Made by a program: the position numbers and the translations under genes
Shown here: positions 1 through 7,435 of the stretch, piece by piece
Layout: each line of letters begins with the position of its first letter
How positions within the stretch are numbered: the stretch's first letter is position 1
From: a virus
IMG/VR virus record: IMGVR_UViG_3300010354_005141
Location: 1-64,000 of that record
Reading direction: 5' to 3' (one strand)
Length of the DNA stretch: 64,000 bases
Notes under the pieces: generated by a model
The model's database searches: none
What the model was told of the DNA's origin: nothing
Seen by the model: only the letters and a program-made list of their open reading frames with translations

Positions 1-1635
1 CATGTTACCAACAACAACAACGCCAGTGTTGATACCAATACCCATGCCAAAGGGTGGAACACCTTCTTCTCTAATACTTGCATTAAACGCATCTAAACTC
101 CCTAACATTTCTAATCCGGCTTTAACAGCATCTTTACAATGCTTAGTTTCATCTAAAGGTGCGTTCCAGAAAGCCATCTGTGCGTCACCGATGTATTTGT
201 CTAATGTTCCGCCTGTTTCTAAAATAGTTCTAGTCATGGCAGTCATGTAGCGATTCATGATACTGGTTAGACCTTGAACATTTTTACCGTAATGCTCACT
301 GATACTAGTAAAACCTCGCACGTCGGTAAACATGATACTTAGTTCTTTTTCTTCGCCTCCTAGTTTTAATAGGCTAGGATCTTTGATTAACTTGGCGACT
401 AGGTCAGGGCTGAGATAGCTTTGAAATTGTTTTCTTATCTGTTGCTTTTGTAAGAACTCTGAGACGAATTTGACCATGTAGGCGTGCAGAGCGACCAATC
501 CAACGCCAACTGCAAAGGCAGTTGAGTCGTATAATACCAAAAAGCCACTGTAAGCATACATACTAGCCCAGATACCGCCGCCAATAACAGCAACGGTCGC
601 AGCAATACCAACATAAGTCCACCTCATTAAAAATATTAAAATTAAACTTGCTACTAATATACCAAATAGTTCATAGTAATCAGCATCTCCTGGTCTTTGA
701 ATATTTGTATTAGTCATCATTGTGCCCATAACTGCTGCTTGTAGATAATGCGGCCATACTTCACCGCTAGCAGTTGCTACAGGATTAGCTAGTCCAGCTG
801 CACTAAGACCAACTATGACTATGCCATTATTAAATGTTTTAGGTAAATTAGCTAAACTATGTTGCTCAGGTTTTCCTGCCCAATCAATCCATATGCGACT
901 TAGATTGTCAGTATCAATGCGACCCACTTTAGGTATGCGAACAGCTTCTACACCAACATCACCTATTTTAACTTGTATCTTATCTTGAGCAGCAACTCTA
1001 ATAGTCTCTAATGATATAGCAGGATGTATAACTATCTGTTGTTGATCTAAAGGAAGTAAATGATTATCTGGAGCAGCAATTAACAATGGCATACGACGAA
1101 CAACACCATCTATTTCTGGAAACGTATTAACTATACCTACCCCAGCTGCTAATGATGATAAACTATCGATAGAATTAATCAATCCAGGATACTGTACAAC
1201 TTTACCTGAAGGATCTTGCCCTACTATCTGCACAGGGCTTCCATTACCTGTATTTTTACCACGTGTATGCCCTAATGCAGGTAAAACGACAGGATATTCT
1301 TTTAAAGTTTGTGCTAACACAGTATCTTTGCCAAAACGATCTTTTTCTGGCATTAAGACGTTGAATACAACTAACCCTGCTTCACGTTTATACAAATCTC
1401 GAATAATTTCAGCATACAAATCTCTAGGAAACGGCCACTGCCCGTATTTGTCTAAGGTAGCTTCATCTATATTAACTATATGTATAGGAACTTCTTTAGC
1501 AGGTTGACTAACAATCAACTGATCAAAATAACGCAATCTAACTGATTCTACAAAACTAGGGTCCCAAAATCTAATTAGTAATACAACAACAAGTGTAACT
1601 AAAGCGGTCCACGGATTAAGCAAGATTTTTTTCAT
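1..1635 (-). CDS. CHASE2-domain class III adenylate cyclase (3' end beyond window)
   Basis: The frame is open from an ATG at 1635 to the window edge (545 codons, no stop), so the C-terminus is missing. Seen: an N-terminal hydrophobic segment (about residues 8-22), a periplasmic CHASE2-type sensor region (about 25-310), three closely spaced membrane segments, then a class III nucleotide cyclase domain with a FTDVRGFT metal-binding motif and a LDKYIGDA motif whose Lys is typical of ATP rather than GTP specificity. The family makes cAMP in response to an extracytoplasmic signal. In bacteria CHASE2 cyclases often neighbour FecR-domain proteins, as here (FecR gene 2.1 kb away). It is divergent from speD. 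A complete sensor cyclase is unusual in a phage genome. Inference: it could raise cAMP in the infected cell or signal the state of the envelope. Confidence 0.9.
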   Translation of the reverse strand, partial: MKKILLNPWTALVTLVVVLLIRFWDPSFVESVRLRYFDQLIVSQPAKEVPIHIVNIDEATLDKYGQWPFPRDLYAEIIRDLYKREAGLVVFNVLMPEKDRFGKDTVLAQTLKEYPVVLPALGHTRGKNTGNGSPVQIVGQDPSGKVVQYPGLINSIDSLSSLAAGVGIVNTFPEIDGVVRRMPLLIAAPDNHLLPLDQQQIVIHPAISLETIRVAAQDKIQVKIGDVGVEAVRIPKVGRIDTDNLSRIWIDWAGKPEQHSLANLPKTFNNGIVIVGLSAAGLANPVATASGEVWPHYLQAAVMGTMMTNTNIQRPGDADYYELFGILVASLILIFLMRWTYVGIAATVAVIGGGIWASMYAYSGFLVLYDSTAFAVGVGLVALHAYMVKFVSEFLQKQQIRKQFQSYLSPDLVAKLIKDPSLLKLGGEEKELSIMFTDVRGFTSISEHYGKNVQGLTSIMNRYMTAMTRTILETGGTLDKYIGDAQMAFWNAPLDETKHCKDAVKAGLEMLGSLDAFNASIREEGVPPFGMGIGINTGVVVVGNM

Positions 1636-1679
1636 AGAACTATCCTATCAATATTAAAGCCTCTATTGTTATTTAACCT

Positions 1680-1685
1680 TAAATA
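1680..1685 (+). promoter_or_regulatory. TAAATA late-type promoter motif upstream of speD
   Basis: CCTTAAATAG lies 23 bases before the speD ATG, in the divergent intergenic region, followed by a good Shine-Dalgarno (AAGGAG). It resembles the T4 late -10 element (TATAAATA). The assignment is by motif only. Confidence 0.4.
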
Positions 1686-1708
1686 GTGCTGTAATACAAG
1701 GAGATACT

Positions 1709-2065
1709 ATGTTTTGGGGTTATCATTTAATGTTAGATTGCAGCGGTTGCGACATTGATAGTATTTCTAATAAAGAAGTTATCTATAAGTTTATAAAAGA
1801 TCTTGTAGAAAAAATTGATATGACTGCACACGGAGAACCAATTATAGAGCATTTGCTACCCGGTGATCCTAAACAAGGTTATAGCCTTATGCAACTAATT
1901 ACTACCAGTAATATATGTGCTCATTTTATGGAATTAGACGGTACTGCTTATTTTGATATTTTTAGTTGCAAAACGTTTGATGTTGAAGCAGCTAAAGCAG
2001 TTGTTGATCAGTATTTTAACCCTAAAAAAACTAGAGTGAATTTTATCACCAGACACGCAGATTAA
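1709..2065 (+). CDS. speD: S-adenosylmethionine decarboxylase-like protein (SpeD family)
   Basis: 118 aa, the length of a bacterial class 1b AdoMet decarboxylase proenzyme. Family members self-cleave to create a pyruvoyl group and make decarboxylated AdoMet for spermidine synthesis. Seen: an N-terminal GYHLMLD-GCD block, PGD-x2-QG, a putative cleavage Ser67, His72 five residues later, and Cys87 in DIFSC, matching the Ser63/His68/Cys83 pattern of the family. The usual Glu-Ser cleavage pair and the His after it are replaced (TTSN in place of ESH), so substrate or processing may differ. Some SpeD homologues have become ornithine or arginine decarboxylases. SD AAGGAG precedes the ATG. The stop abuts the convergent gene at 2066. 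speD-like genes are known in cyanophages. Confidence 0.82.
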   Translation: MFWGYHLMLDCSGCDIDSISNKEVIYKFIKDLVEKIDMTAHGEPIIEHLLPGDPKQGYSLMQLITTSNICAHFMELDGTAYFDIFSCKTFDVEAAKAVVDQYFNPKKTRVNFITRHAD

Positions 2066-3787
2066 TTATTGACCTTGTGTTACAGTTATTGCTGAACAAG
2101 TCATTGTAGCACAATTGTGTGTAATAGAATAAAACTGTTGTGTAGATCCAGTTTGTGTAGCATTTATTGTAGTAGTTCCGCCACTAAGATCAATCTTAGC
2201 CATGTGTCCTGCGTTTCCTGATTGTGTAAGATTTACTGTTTTATTACTTCCACTAACAGTAACTTCTGCATAATGATTACCGTTATTGTTTTGATTTATT
2301 GTCAGTGAATTATTATTATTATTTACTGTAGCTAGTATACCCTTATTTCCGCCAGTACTAGATTGTGTAAGATTTACAGTATTATAACTTCCAACAACAT
2401 CTAACTCAATATAATTCCTTGCACCAATAGATGTACTTGTTTGTGTTGTATTAGTAATATTGTTATTTCCAGTAACATTAATTTCACTATAACTATGTCT
2501 AGTTCCGCTTTGAGAAACTGTAGCTGAGTTATTGTTTCCAATTTGTGTTATGATTACATTAGTATCTTGATTTGGCCTTGAGGCAAAATTAGATACCCTA
2601 GTGTTAAAAGAAGCATTAGCATTAAAAGGTGTAGCTACAGCACCGCAGCACAAATTACTAGGATTAGCAACTGAACCTGAACCAGCATCAGTTGAAGTAG
2701 TAGTATTATTAGAATCATAATAAAAAGTAATTTCTGCTATTTGCATACTGTCATACGGTAATGCACATTGACCAGTACAACCTGCAGGAGCATTACCTGA
2801 TTTAGTAGTGGGAAAGAAAATATAGTAATATACATAAGCAGTTGAGTTATTGACTGCGATCATTGGACTAGTCCAAAATCTTGTGTCACTTAAATTTAAA
2901 GAACCTTCACTGACTAAAGTCCAAGTAGTTCCATTATTGCTTGCATAGAGTTTGTAACTTGTTGGATCTCTTGGAGAAAAGTCGTTAGCAGTAGTTAAAG
3001 TAAAACCAGTAACCACACGTCCTTGATTTAATTTAACAGTAACACCTGCATTAGCTTTATCGAAATTAAGATACTTGGTATTTGGATTATTATCAAACGC
3101 TTTGGCAGCATCTTCGCCAGGCGGACTGTTATTACTAGTAGGATAATGATTAGTTATCCAAACATTATTTGATATACCTTGATTGTAAATTGCTGTTGGT
3201 GCAGGACTTGGTGTGGCATTACTGGGAGTCTGTGTTGCAGTCTGCCCTGCGGTTAACGGTACTGTAGAATAAGATGCATTAGCATATGTATCAGCCTGTT
3301 GTATAGTTGGGTTAAGTGTACCAGTCCAAGATACGCCACTTGTATTACTCATGCCTGAACTACCACTGAATAATTGCCCTGTGTTATTGTCATTGCCCAC
3401 AAAGAAAAAATAATCAGGGCCCATGTTGACAATTTTACCTGTGCCAATAGTGCCAGCTAATGTTCCGTTGCTGTTATAGACTTTACCTTCATAAGGATAA
3501 CTAGCGTTGCCTGTTAAACTAAACTGAACATATTGTCCTGCTTGCCATGCCCACTGTCCGTTAGTCCAAGGTATTTTGTACATCGTACCAGGTTGCTTAC
3601 TGTAAATTTGACAGGTAGTTGTATTAAGACAGGCATTGACATTCCACTGACTGTCGGCAATTTGACTTTGACCAAATTTGATATCGGTAAGTGCTGCATG
3701 GCCTACTTTGCTAACCAGCAGCATAAACACAGCTACTATTAACCATGTCCAGTATTTGTATCTTGCTCCGTATTTTATCTGTTCCAT
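2066..3787 (-). CDS. Secreted discoidin-like protein with C-terminal curlin repeats
   Basis: 573 aa. An N-terminal signal or anchor segment (about residues 14-32, ending in GHAA) implies export. The middle (about 220-360) resembles an F5/8 type C (discoidin) carbohydrate-binding domain: an AAKAFDNN-type start, a SYKLYASNNGTTW stretch and a closing beta strand. The C-terminal 170 residues hold repeated curlin-type units of the Q-x-G-x2-N-x5-Q class (for example ITQIGNNNSATVSQSG). Such repeats stack into amyloid beta-helices in CsgA/CsgB. It is the last gene of the csgF-csgG operon and overlaps fecR by 13 bases. Inference: a minor, adhesive or tip subunit of a curli-like fibre. The function of the first 200 residues is unknown. 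Confidence 0.72.
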   Translation of the reverse strand: MEQIKYGARYKYWTWLIVAVFMLLVSKVGHAALTDIKFGQSQIADSQWNVNACLNTTTCQIYSKQPGTMYKIPWTNGQWAWQAGQYVQFSLTGNASYPYEGKVYNSNGTLAGTIGTGKIVNMGPDYFFFVGNDNNTGQLFSGSSGMSNTSGVSWTGTLNPTIQQADTYANASYSTVPLTAGQTATQTPSNATPSPAPTAIYNQGISNNVWITNHYPTSNNSPPGEDAAKAFDNNPNTKYLNFDKANAGVTVKLNQGRVVTGFTLTTANDFSPRDPTSYKLYASNNGTTWTLVSEGSLNLSDTRFWTSPMIAVNNSTAYVYYYIFFPTTKSGNAPAGCTGQCALPYDSMQIAEITFYYDSNNTTTSTDAGSGSVANPSNLCCGAVATPFNANASFNTRVSNFASRPNQDTNVIITQIGNNNSATVSQSGTRHSYSEINVTGNNNITNTTQTSTSIGARNYIELDVVGSYNTVNLTQSSTGGNKGILATVNNNNNSLTINQNNNGNHYAEVTVSGSNKTVNLTQSGNAGHMAKIDLSGGTTTINATQTGSTQQFYSITHNCATMTCSAITVTQGQ

Positions 3788-4869
3788 TGTCTCACCGTTA
3801 CAACATTACCGTTAGCGCCAGTTCCAACTTGTCGTTGACTGACATCTACATTGTTCACTGAAATATTATAATTTGTAACATCTGTCGTTTCTGATGTTCT
3901 TATATGAATAACATTGCCCCTCAAAGGATCGTCATGTTGATACCAATTGTAGCCTTTTTCATTTCCACAACTGGTAAAAGGCCAGCAAGGATTAGTAGCT
4001 AGTTGAGCAGCAGTAGCAGTTCTTGTTTCTCCTAATTCACCGCGTAGTGCTTTGTGAATAGTTTCGTCATCAGTAGCAGCTTTTTTCTTAGCGTCTTCTT
4101 TTTGTCCATCTTTGGCTACACGTTGTTCATCAGCATTGGCTTTACTCTTATCTTTCTCTGCTTCTTTCTTTTCTTGTCTTTCTGCTTTAGCAATGGCCAC
4201 TGCTTGTGGTTTGTTTAAACTACCTTCGCCGCTGGCATTTATAATTTGAGGATCTACCCTAACTGGCGGTAATGGAGATTCTTGACTTGTAGATACGTGA
4301 GTAGCAAAGAATGGGCTTTCCATACTAACTTTACCGGCATCTGTAATAACGTCAATAGCTCCGCAAGTACAATTACCAGGAAGTTCTACTCTAGTGGCTT
4401 GTTTATCATCTTTGCATGTAGGCAGTAGAACTACAGTGCTTTCTCCCAATTCACTTACAGTCATAGCAAAATCTGTACCTCTAACTGCTATAGCTGCTGT
4501 AGGAGTTTGAATATTAACATTTTTACTGTCTTGTTTGGCTATTCCGCCAGATGCCATCCGAACTGTTCCTAAGGTAACACGCATAGCACTTTTACTAGAC
4601 CCCTTAGGATCATAGACAAAGTCATCTATAACTAATTTACTGTTTTCTGAAATTTTTGCTGTAGAATTATCAGCAAACGTAATAGTTAATTTAGTGTTAG
4701 ATCCTACACTGACTGTATCGTTTGCTTCAATAACAAAGTCTTTGGTTGCTTTAAGATTTTTAGATCCTCTTTTAACTTCAACGGCTGTGCCCTGGAGCTC
4801 AGAAATTTTTCCAATGTTTGCCTGAGCTCCAGTTACTATCAATAAAGATAACAGCCATGCATATTTCAC
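3775..4869 (-). CDS. FecR-domain secreted protein
   Basis: 364 aa with a signal peptide (first about 17 residues, ending AQA). Residues about 18-150 form a FecR domain: IGKISELQG start, DNSTAKISENSKLVIDDF, LGTVRMASGG and the IQTPTAAIAVRGTDF signature. After it come CTCG and C-x4-C cysteines and a long Lys/Glu/Ala-rich, probably coiled or disordered, stretch (about 225-285). The last about 35 residues (INVSVNN/VTNYNISVNNVD) look like a short curlin-type end. In bacteria FecR domains are periplasmic sensors or structural proteins, often paired with CHASE2 cyclases and surface fibres. It sits one base from the curlin gene. No FecI sigma factor or TonB receptor is nearby, so classical iron signalling is unlikely. 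Confidence 0.85.
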   Translation of the reverse strand: MKYAWLLSLLIVTGAQANIGKISELQGTAVEVKRGSKNLKATKDFVIEANDTVSVGSNTKLTITFADNSTAKISENSKLVIDDFVYDPKGSSKSAMRVTLGTVRMASGGIAKQDSKNVNIQTPTAAIAVRGTDFAMTVSELGESTVVLLPTCKDDKQATRVELPGNCTCGAIDVITDAGKVSMESPFFATHVSTSQESPLPPVRVDPQIINASGEGSLNKPQAVAIAKAERQEKKEAEKDKSKANADEQRVAKDGQKEDAKKKAATDDETIHKALRGELGETRTATAAQLATNPCWPFTSCGNEKGYNWYQHDDPLRGNVIHIRTSETTDVTNYNISVNNVDVSQRQVGTGANGNVVTVRQWNR

Positions 4870-4870
4870 A

Positions 4871-5551
4871 TCAATTTCCAGTAGTTACAGTTACTGAATT
4901 TGAATTGCCTGTAGTTGTAATTGAAACATTTGTATTAATTGATCCTGTTTGTGTAACTGAGTGAGTATTACTAGTTCCAGTAACTGCTGCTACTAGATGA
5001 TGTCCTGTGCCACCGCTGGCGCCCGACATTACACTAGTAAATGTGTTGCTATCACCTGCAATTGTAATACTACTAGTACTATTACTTGTTGTGATAGTCT
5101 GTGTAACTGCATTGCTATCACCGGTAATACTTAGAGTATTTGTAATTGCAGAACCTTTAATGGTGCTAGTCACAGTGTTTAAATCGCCAAGTATTGTCAT
5201 TGTACTAGTTACATTAGTACAGGCGGTTGTACCGTCGCCACAAGTAAAAGTAATCTGATTAGTATCACCGGTTACAGTTTTAGAAATCGTATTACCACTA
5301 CCTACCACTATATAATCTACAATATTACTATCACCAGTTTGAGTAACTGATAAAGTATTATTTGATCCTGTAATTTTACTTTGATTATTAAGTCCAGTAT
5401 TACCTACTCGGTTAGTGCTACCAACCTGAGTTATGGTAACTGTATTGCTACTACCTGCCTGCTCAATATAGACTTTGTTATCAGCCCACGCTCCTGAACC
5501 GGCAAATAGAGCAGCAATAATCATTGCCATTCTATAACTATTCTTAATCAT
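4871..5551 (-). CDS. Curlin-like amyloid fibre subunit (CsgA/CsgB type)
   Basis: 226 aa with a signal peptide (about residues 1-23, ending AWA). The mature part is almost entirely Asn/Thr/Ser/Gly-rich repeats of the form SNTVTITQVGSTN / NTLSVTQTGDSN / NAVTQTITTSN, i.e. about ten curlin units of roughly 20 residues with spaced Gln/Asn. One unit carries two cysteines (C-x6-C). Curlin units form stacked beta-arcs exported through CsgG. The SD for its ATG is GGAG. It lies between the 51-aa gene and fecR in the same operon as csgF/csgG, which is the strongest support that it is cargo of that channel. Repeats are more diverged than in enterobacterial CsgA, so a secreted beta-solenoid with another role is possible. 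Confidence 0.78.
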   Translation of the reverse strand: MIKNSYRMAMIIAALFAGSGAWADNKVYIEQAGSSNTVTITQVGSTNRVGNTGLNNQSKITGSNNTLSVTQTGDSNIVDYIVVGSGNTISKTVTGDTNQITFTCGDGTTACTNVTSTMTILGDLNTVTSTIKGSAITNTLSITGDSNAVTQTITTSNSTSSITIAGDSNTFTSVMSGASGGTGHHLVAAVTGTSNTHSVTQTGSINTNVSITTTGNSNSVTVTTGN

Positions 5552-5571
5552 TTTTCGCTCCTTGAACTTTT

Positions 5572-5727
5572 TTAGTTCTTGTTGTTTTTTAAGTTCTTAT
5601 CTTCTTTCAGTTGAAGATTTACTTCTTCCTTTATTTCTTTTAAGATCTTATCAGTCATTGGACTTAGCCTATAGGGCTGTGTTTTTTGAGGTTCTCTCGC
5701 ATGTGGTTTTCTTTTAAACCAACTCAT
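5572..5727 (-). CDS. Small basic protein between csgG and the curlin gene
   Basis: 51 aa, starting MSWFKRKPHAREPQ, with many Lys/Arg and Glu. The ATG overlaps the csgG stop (ATGA), so it is translationally coupled. No signal peptide or membrane segment is visible, so it should stay in the cytoplasm. No family is recognised with certainty. The start resembles small proteins seen in other aquatic phages. Its place in the operon suggests it is made with the secretion channel. Confidence 0.6.
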   Translation of the reverse strand: MSWFKRKPHAREPQKTQPYRLSPMTDKILKEIKEEVNLQLKEDKNLKNNKN

Positions 5728-6530
5728 TTCTTCTCCTCAGACTTGAATGCCCAATGTCCTTTTCGCTCTCCCTCTTTTATCATTTCTATTACAGCAGCAT
5801 GAATTGCCAACTGTACTGCTCGGTTCATAGATTCATTAGTTGCTGAACCAGTTTCTAGCTCAAGACTTCTAGTTCCTGCATCCATGAATCTTAAAACGCC
5901 TGCTTTGTCCATAAAACTGTAAACAGTTTTACTGACATTAACACTGGCCAATACTTCACCAGTGGACACACTGACAGCTCTTAAACTTATAGTTACTTCA
6001 TCTTGACGGTATTCTGTAGATGCTCCAATTCCTAACAATCTTGCACCACTTCCTCCGCTAAGTGTATTACTGTCATAACCAATAATGCCGCCTTCTAGCA
6101 GCATACCGGCAAACAACATAGGAGGTAAAGGCTGAGCTTTATCTCCCTGATATAGTTCACGCATTTGACGTATCAATTGACGTTCTTTAATCAAATTATC
6201 TAAGCCGCCACGTTCAAGGACTTTGAACCATTGGCCGCTGCCTACTTCTTGTAAACTCTTAACAAGATAAGCATCAGCACCCTGTGTCACAGCTGAACTT
6301 AGGCTAGCTATAACTTGACTGGCTTTACGTTGTCCAGTCATATCTCTAAAATTATATACTGCTACTGTTATAGCGCCCGCTGCTGGAGCTCGTAATTTAT
6401 TTTCGTCTTTTAGTGTTGGTTTAGTAACAACAGGATCATCAAATTCGCGAATGGCGTTACTCAATGTTCCACAACCTGTTAATAGCACAGCAAGTGCTAT
6501 TGGTGCTATTTTAATTAAGGTGCTAGCCAT
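5724..6530 (-). CDS. csgG: CsgG, outer-membrane curli secretion channel
   Basis: 268 aa, the usual CsgG length. A lipoprotein signal peptide ends in the lipobox LTGC (Cys20). Conserved CsgG blocks follow: AVYNFRDMTGQRK, FKVLERGGLDNLIKERQLIRQ, LLEGGIIGYDSNTLSGG-GARLLGIG, YRQDEVTISLRAVSVSTGEVL and a C-terminal helix (MNRAVQLAIHAAVIEMI). The family forms nonameric lipidated beta-barrels that export curlins. It is coupled to csgF upstream (16-base overlap) and to the 51-aa gene downstream. It appears intact. Inference: it exports the curlin-like neighbours, or acts as a regulated outer-membrane pore during infection or lysis. Confidence 0.95.
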   Translation of the reverse strand: MASTLIKIAPIALAVLLTGCGTLSNAIREFDDPVVTKPTLKDENKLRAPAAGAITVAVYNFRDMTGQRKASQVIASLSSAVTQGADAYLVKSLQEVGSGQWFKVLERGGLDNLIKERQLIRQMRELYQGDKAQPLPPMLFAGMLLEGGIIGYDSNTLSGGSGARLLGIGASTEYRQDEVTISLRAVSVSTGEVLASVNVSKTVYSFMDKAGVLRFMDAGTRSLELETGSATNESMNRAVQLAIHAAVIEMIKEGERKGHWAFKSEEKK

Positions 6531-6973
6531 CCGAAGTCTCCTATTGGTACTGTTAGTGTTGTAAGATTTCCATCTGCATCTCTAATGGTTATTTCAATCA
6601 TATTACCATTTTTAGTGTAAGTGATTGTGCCGCCGTTAAATGCAAAAGTTCCTGTGGCCTGAGCGCCTTGGCCTTCGAATAGCTTTTCGGTAATTTGTCT
6701 AGCTAACTCATTATAGACTCTTGACTCAAGATTGGCTACGAATTTAGCCATTGTAGTATTTTTAGCATCTTGCTCTGCTTTTAAAGTTTCGGCTTTCTTT
6801 TCAGCAGCAAGAGCTAGCTTACGACTAAGTTCTTGTGAGTAAATTGTTAGTGTATGCGAGCTATAACCTATACCAGAAAAACTAGGGCTATTAAATTGAT
6901 GCACTAGTTCGGCAGATTGTGCTGTAGAAATAGCCGAAAGCAATACAGCTATTGTTAATAATTTCCTATTCAT
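6515..6973 (-). CDS. csgF: CsgF, curli assembly factor
   Basis: 152 aa with a signal peptide (cleavage after AQSA, about residue 20). The mature N-terminus carries the CsgF core (ELVHQFNSPSFSG, the segment that plugs into the CsgG barrel), then a coiled helix (about 50-95) and a short beta-rich tail. In bacteria CsgF couples the CsgG pore to the CsgB nucleator. First gene of the operon, with SD GGGAG and a TAAATA motif 25 bases upstream. No csgE or csgC homologue is seen nearby. Confidence 0.92.
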   Translation of the reverse strand: MNRKLLTIAVLLSAISTAQSAELVHQFNSPSFSGIGYSSHTLTIYSQELSRKLALAAEKKAETLKAEQDAKNTTMAKFVANLESRVYNELARQITEKLFEGQGAQATGTFAFNGGTITYTKNGNMIEITIRDADGNLTTLTVPIGDFGWLAP

Positions 6974-6996
6974 CCGATTCGCTCCCGGTTGTCTAG

Positions 6997-7002
6997 TATT
7001 TA
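6997..7002 (-). promoter_or_regulatory. TAAATA late-type promoter motif for the csgF-csgG operon
   Basis: On the minus strand GGTAAATACT lies about 24 bases before the csgF ATG, with an SD in between. This is the only intergenic space upstream of the curli operon, so it is the likely promoter. Confidence 0.45.
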
Positions 7003-7034
7003 CCGAGAGCTAATCTAAAGATTAAAGTGTGTTT

Positions 7035-7403
7035 TTATAACAATAGGTACCAGACGATAGCAATGTAAGTCAACTGATGTGCCAGTTGATCAAGACCAAA
7101 TTGATTCCAAAATAATGGTTTGGTGTTGTCTTTGCATCCATACTTGACTTTAACAAAATCTATCGTATAGTGCAAAATGCCTTCTATTACTGCTATTATT
7201 AAAATAGCCGGTGCAGAAAGATAGTGAAAAAAAGAAAAAACAAGCAGAGCAACTAGAGTAGTCCAAACGTGATCTAGACTATGACTTATACCAGTGGGGT
7301 GTAGCCAAACTCCTTTTTTAACAGTCTGCATGTAAGTCTGTATTTTGAAGTCAGCATACCAGTGCTTGATTTGTAATAAAAGTAAAAGTGCTAGTATTTC
7401 CAT
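7035..7403 (-). CDS. Small membrane protein, DUF3307-like
   Basis: 122 aa from the ATG at 7403 (a GTG two codons upstream is also in frame). About four hydrophobic segments, with KHWYADF near the N-terminus, HSLDHVWT, HYTIDFVKVKYG and a C-terminal FGLDQLAHQLTYI. It has a clear paralogue at 50642-51001, which shares KHWY-DF, H-x3-H, HYxIDxxKxKYG and GLDQLAH. This pattern resembles DUF3307-type integral membrane proteins of unknown function seen in phages. A TAAATA motif lies 7 bases before the ATG and no SD is visible. Confidence 0.7.
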   Translation of the reverse strand: MEILALLLLLQIKHWYADFKIQTYMQTVKKGVWLHPTGISHSLDHVWTTLVALLVFSFFHYLSAPAILIIAVIEGILHYTIDFVKVKYGCKDNTKPLFWNQFGLDQLAHQLTYIAIVWYLLL

Positions 7404-7435
7404 ACGCACTTATTTAGTATAGTATTTCACCTAGC

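Noticed and set aside
3775-4869. FecR as part of a FecI-FecR-FecA iron-signalling set
   Set aside because: No sigma factor or TonB-dependent receptor is nearby, and the protein is secreted with no cytoplasmic anti-sigma domain.
6974-7034. csgE or csgC near the curli operon
   Set aside because: No matching frame between csgF and the next gene or elsewhere in the left 10 kb. It could lie beyond the left edge.
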